Below, piece by piece: positions 61,601 through 64,000 of a DNA stretch of 64,000 bases. The notes under the pieces are model-generated. The model searched no databases and was not told the origin of the DNA. It saw nothing but the letters and a program-made list of their open reading frames with translations. This DNA is from CAKZNE01 sp963976435. Lineage in GTDB: Bacteria; Bacteroidota; Bacteroidia; Flavobacteriales; Schleiferiaceae. Each line of letters opens with the position of its first letter. Position 1 is the first letter of the stretch. The stretch lies in contig CAXBKQ010000012.1 in NCBI GenBank assembly GCA_963976435.1, positions 60,566 through 124,565 of the forward strand. The letters are read 5' to 3'. The translations under genes and the position numbers were made by a program.

Positions 61601-62969
61601 AAATGATGAGTTGTCCGAAAAAAGCACTATTCATCATTTTTGAAGAAGCTTTTAAACTTAGCTGGTCTTTGTTTTCTGTGCTGAGTTTCTGGTTTTTTAT
61701 GAGGTATTGAGAGAACATGAAAACCGTTCCTTCCACAATAATTACAGCACCGTCGATAATAATTCCGAAATCTATAGCTCCCAAACTCATGAGATTTGCC
61801 CAAACATCAAACTGATGCATTAAAATAAAGGCGAAGAGCAAGGATAGGGGAATGGTGCTGGCAACAATAAGTCCTCCACGCCAGTTTCCAAGGAGAAATA
61901 CCAAAACAAATATTACAATTAAGGCTCCTTCCAAAAGGTTTTTGCCTACAGTAGCGCTGGTTTTTTGAATAAGTTTACTACGGTCTAGAAAGGGCTTTAT
62001 ATGAATTCCATCGGGTAATGATTTTTGAATTTCTTTTATTCTTTCCTTTACATCAATCACTACCTGATTTGAATTAGCTCCTTTAAGCATAAGAATCATA
62101 CCACCAACAGCTTCGCCTTTACCATCCTTTGTAAAAGCTCCAAAACGAATAGCTTTACCATAGCTTACTTCACCAATATCACCAACGGTAATAGGAATGC
62201 CATTTGAGTTTTTAACCACAATTTCCCGGATATCGTCTAATTTTCGAATTAAACCCTCACCACGGATAAACTGGGCCTGGTTGTTTTTTTCTATATAAGC
62301 TCCACCAGTATTTTTGTTATTAGCCTTTAGAGCTTCAAAAACTTCCAGCAGACTGATGTCCATAGCATTTAAACTATTAGGACTTACCTTTACTTCATAT
62401 TGTTTAATTTGACCTCCAAAGGCATTTATTTCCACAACCCCTTTCACCATAGCCATCTGTCGGCGAATTAGCCAATCTTGAATCTCTCGTAGATCTTGCA
62501 GCGAATATTGGTTTTTGTAGGCTGAGTCTACTTCAAGTGTGTATTGTAAAATCTCCCCCAATCCTGTAGAAATGGGACCAATCTCAGGTTCACCAAGATC
62601 GCTGGGAATTTGGGATTTCACCTCCGCAATTTTTTCAAATACCAATTGTCTCGGCAAATAAACACCCATATCATCTTCAAAAACCACAGTAACCAAAGAC
62701 AGTCCAAATCTGGAAACTGATCTAATTTCCACCACACCCGGGAGGTTGGCCATAGAAATTTCAATGGGGTAGCTGATGAACTCCTCAATATCCTCAGTGC
62801 TTAATGAAGGGGCTTGAGTAATAATTTGAACCTGATTATTTGTGATGTCAGGAACAGCATCTAAGGGTATTTTGGAAAGACTCCAAAGGCCCATAGCGAT
62901 GAGAGCTATGGTAAACAACCCAACGATTAGCTTATTCTTTATTGAAAAAGCAATAATATTATTGATCAT
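58608..62969 (-). CDS. czcA: Heavy-metal efflux RND pump fused to a TolC-like protein (CzcA-type)
   Basis: 1,453 residues. Residues 1 to about 1,035 are an HME-RND pump: PLDAVPDITNNQVQI at the start, the TM4 motif DFGIIIDGAVIIVE (Asp400, Asp406, Glu413), which matches the Zn/Co/Cd CzcA type rather than copper CusA, and RRRIRPILLTAITDILGF late. After a linker with its own hydrophobic signal-like helix (AVIGVLIFIALPQLSKAQ) come about 400 residues with the TolC-type outer-membrane efflux domain (helical, KELSIAQKEW). This fusion is known in Bacteroidota. It lies between a DUF6660-like gene and the adaptor gene. Confidence 0.9.
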   Translation of the reverse strand: MINNIIAFSIKNKLIVGLFTIALIAMGLWSLSKIPLDAVPDITNNQVQIITQAPSLSTEDIEEFISYPIEISMANLPGVVEIRSVSRFGLSLVTVVFEDDMGVYLPRQLVFEKIAEVKSQIPSDLGEPEIGPISTGLGEILQYTLEVDSAYKNQYSLQDLREIQDWLIRRQMAMVKGVVEINAFGGQIKQYEVKVSPNSLNAMDISLLEVFEALKANNKNTGGAYIEKNNQAQFIRGEGLIRKLDDIREIVVKNSNGIPITVGDIGEVSYGKAIRFGAFTKDGKGEAVGGMILMLKGANSNQVVIDVKERIKEIQKSLPDGIHIKPFLDRSKLIQKTSATVGKNLLEGALIVIFVLVFLLGNWRGGLIVASTIPLSLLFAFILMHQFDVWANLMSLGAIDFGIIIDGAVIIVEGTVFMFSQYLIKNQKLSTENKDQLSLKASSKMMNSAFFGQLIILIVFIPILSLEGIEGKMFKPMALTFMFSMIGIMVLCLTYVPMMSAWLIKINPSKKLSWGDKLLNTVSNYYSSFLQKALGKTSFVLISALCIIGLAGLAFSKMGSEFIPKLDEGDIAFHDILRPGSSLTKTIEITTKVEKMILEDFPEVESVLSRIGVAEVPTDPMPMDVADCFIILRPKKEWKRKWTKDELVEEIKAKVQELPSVNFEFSQPIEMRFNELITGVREDIAIKIFGDDLKVLAQKANEAASLIMDIEGIGDIKAEATQGLAQLSVTYNRRKLAQYGLSVDEVNFAIQSSFAGANAGQVFEGEKRFDLVLRLNKEDRQDIDDLKELFIGLNTGSKIPLRELAEISYTPGPMQITRENTNRRTYVGINVRGRDIKSLVEEIKLKLEAELDLAPGYYIRYGGAFENLQRATKKLKIVVPIALGLIFLLIFLALKSLKQTAIIYLAIPMAATGGVFSLWIRDMPFSISAGIGFIVLFGIAVLNGLVLISAWNELKEEGVLNLKERIIKGTRRRIRPILLTAITDILGFLPMAISSSAGAEVQRPLATVVIGGMISATILTLFILPILYQWMEKKERKGLNINKAVIGVLIFIALPQLSKAQKPQMPIITDLDSAMAIGLDRNESILNSKIDIELAKNSKALALNFEKTDFDLQYGQFNSSENDIGISISQQFQFPTTYAKQSQIAGLNQDFEKANAEEIKNQLKFQIRILWNKLAFQQALLEIKMLEDSLCSQILNYADLKYETAEISLEEKLSFRNNYFKIKNELHRLNSNISNIESQLNFLINDSINWKFKAELENSLLPKLSELQFLKSTNSQIQRTEKELSIAQKEWELSKHQLFPDLKLGYVNQTFIGGPLANGQIAGSSDRFTGFMVGLKLPILYGSYAGEVKAKKLRLSQKELNLKQLRRSLESQIEIQIQKILNLKVEIDYYQKHGLKEADLNWRNSQERAKQNDINYLINLDSFQNSLKIHSDYAESLKNYNEAIIELLYLKSL

Positions 62970-63038
62970 GATTTATGTATTAATCCAAAAAAGTGAAGGT
63001 GAATAGCCAAAACATAGCTATCCCAAGAAATATTTGGA

Positions 63039-63428
63039 TTAAGCTCGAGGTGGACGTAGTAGTTTTTCCTGTGGAGTATTGGGCATATCAGCCAAGAAAA
63101 AGGTATTCACTTCCCTCGTTTCCACTAGTCCGTCCATTAAAAAAAATTGATCTGTCAATACAATATTGATATGGCAACATTGGCAATAACATAATGGTGA
63201 ACAATCTTCAGGACTTCTATCATCATGGTGATTGTGATTGTGGTGATTTTCAATGTCTTCACCGAGACTAGCCAAAGGTTCTGCCTGTCCATCAAAGTCT
63301 GTACATGGGACCAAGGTTAGCCCAATAAAGTAAAGTGCAGATATGAAACTTAAGATTTTCACAAGGCTAATGTAAAAAATAATTATGGCAATAAATTTCA
63401 AATTCCTTCCTATTGATTTTGAGAGCAA
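63039..63428 (-). CDS. DUF6660-like Cys/His-rich small exported or membrane protein
   Basis: About 129 residues from TTG 63428, or 120 from TTG 63401 (MKFIAII after decoding), which fits family starts better. A hydrophobic N-terminus is followed by a His/Asp-rich stretch (HHNHNHHDDRS) and a cysteine cluster, SPLCYCQCCHINI, able to bind metal. I recognise it as similar to small proteins found in front of Bacteroidota metal pumps (DUF6660). It lies 69 bp before the pump gene and may sense, buffer or hand over metal. Function is inferred. Confidence 0.72.
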   Translation of the reverse strand: MLSKSIGRNLKFIAIIIFYISLVKILSFISALYFIGLTLVPCTDFDGQAEPLASLGEDIENHHNHNHHDDRSPEDCSPLCYCQCCHINIVLTDQFFLMDGLVETREVNTFFLADMPNTPQEKLLRPPRA

Positions 63429-63459
63429 TTTGTATTTTTAAATCCCTTAAAAAATAATA

Positions 63460-63936
63460 ATGGCCAAACTAAAAGTTCAAAGAAGAATAGAAGTCAACTC
63501 CAGTCCCGAAGAAATTTTTAAAATAATTGCTGATTTTCATCATTGGGAATCTTGGTCTCCATGGCTGATACAAGAACCCGGGGTGAGAGTAGATATTAGA
63601 GAAGATGGAAAGTATTATGAGTGGAAAGGAGAAAGAGTAGGATCTGGAAATATGACTATTCTTAAGCAGGATGAGTATAAGTCTATCGACTATGATCTTT
63701 GTTTTTTAAAACCTTGGAAATCCAAAGCCAAAGTAAGATTTGAAATAGAGGAGAAGCCTGATGGTTGTGAGATTATCTGGTATATGGAAAGCAGTTTGCC
63801 TTGGTTTATGTTTTGGATGAAAAAAATGACGGAAGCCTTTATTGGGATGGATTACGAAAGGGGATTATTGATGTTAAAGGATAAACTTGAAGATGGTAAA
63901 ATTCATTCTAGTTTAGATTTTATCGGTCCTTTGTAA
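63460..63936 (+). CDS. SRPBCC family protein (polyketide cyclase/dehydrase-like)
   Basis: A 158-residue cytoplasmic protein of the START/Bet v1-like fold with a hydrophobic ligand cavity: N-terminal VNSSPEEIFKIIADFHHWESW, central GSGNMTILKQD and a long C-terminal helix (MTEAFIGMDYERGLLMLKDK). Ligand and role are unknown. It is divergent from the metal-efflux operon with only 31 bp between. The sequence after its stop (63937-64000) holds nothing I can identify. Confidence 0.88.
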   Translation: MAKLKVQRRIEVNSSPEEIFKIIADFHHWESWSPWLIQEPGVRVDIREDGKYYEWKGERVGSGNMTILKQDEYKSIDYDLCFLKPWKSKAKVRFEIEEKPDGCEIIWYMESSLPWFMFWMKKMTEAFIGMDYERGLLMLKDKLEDGKIHSSLDFIGPL

Positions 63937-64000
63937 TCGTACCTTGAGAGCGTGATCATCTTGGGACAGTAGGCCTTACGCCATCCCTTCTCAAAACAGA

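Overview
The window looks like a chromosomal segment of a Bacteroidota bacterium, most likely a marine flavobacterium-like lineage. The supporting signs are low GC, the TTG / TAnnTTTG type of promoter in front of several genes, general lack of Shine-Dalgarno sequences, two very large secreted proteins with a type IX secretion (T9SS) C-terminal sorting domain, an AsmA-like protein, an OmpA protein with TPR and PD40 repeats, and a CzcA pump fused to a TolC-like protein. The genus cannot be fixed from the sequence alone. I saw no insertion sequence, prophage or CRISPR array.

Layout. 1-7.6 kb (+): tail of an unknown gene, chorismate synthase, dicarboxylate symporter, AsmA-like protein, OmpA-family envelope protein. 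7.6-11.4 kb (-): rplS, trmD, msrB, an alpha/beta hydrolase, tRNA-Leu(GAG) and tRNA-Lys(TTT), with a probable small RNA on the + strand near 10.75-10.86 kb. 11.6-12.7 kb (+): shikimate kinase and a nitroreductase. 12.7-18 kb (-): anion transporter, DinB protein, Crp/Fnr regulator, ClpC. 18.2-32.9 kb (mostly +): gyrA, an opposing fatty-acid-hydroxylase family gene, htpG, an auto-adhesin-like lipoprotein, phosphosugar mutase, two overlapping ArnT-like glycosyltransferases with a TlpA-like thioredoxin lipoprotein, 3-hydroxybutyryl-CoA dehydrogenase and a thioredoxin-like protein.

33-49.6 kb (-) is the accessory and most interesting region. It encodes, in order of transcription, a small exported pilin-like protein, a strong hairpin, a PapD-like periplasmic chaperone, a 910-residue usher-like outer-membrane protein, two more small pilin-like proteins, and two giant modular LamG/Calx-beta proteins with T9SS sorting domains. 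I read it as a Bacteroidota version of a chaperone-usher surface-fibre system linked to T9SS-exported adhesins. The first subunit is probably made in excess through the hairpin behind it. An orphan TPR histidine kinase (49.99-52.03 kb) lies upstream of it, and two 19-bp palindromes lie in the gap between them.

52-64 kb: an AlbA_2-domain protein, a lipoprotein, an S1/P1 nuclease, DUF3820, a Bcr/CflA exporter, a PhzF-like isomerase, a heavy-metal RND efflux operon (DUF6660-like Cys/His-rich protein, CzcA-TolC fusion, CzcB-like adaptor), and an SRPBCC protein. The pump carries the DFGxxxDG motif of divalent-cation (Zn/Co/Cd) CzcA proteins.

How the parts fit: most of the window is housekeeping (shikimate pathway, replication, proteostasis, translation). 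The coherent accessory systems are surface-fibre assembly at 33-52 kb and metal efflux at 57-63.4 kb.
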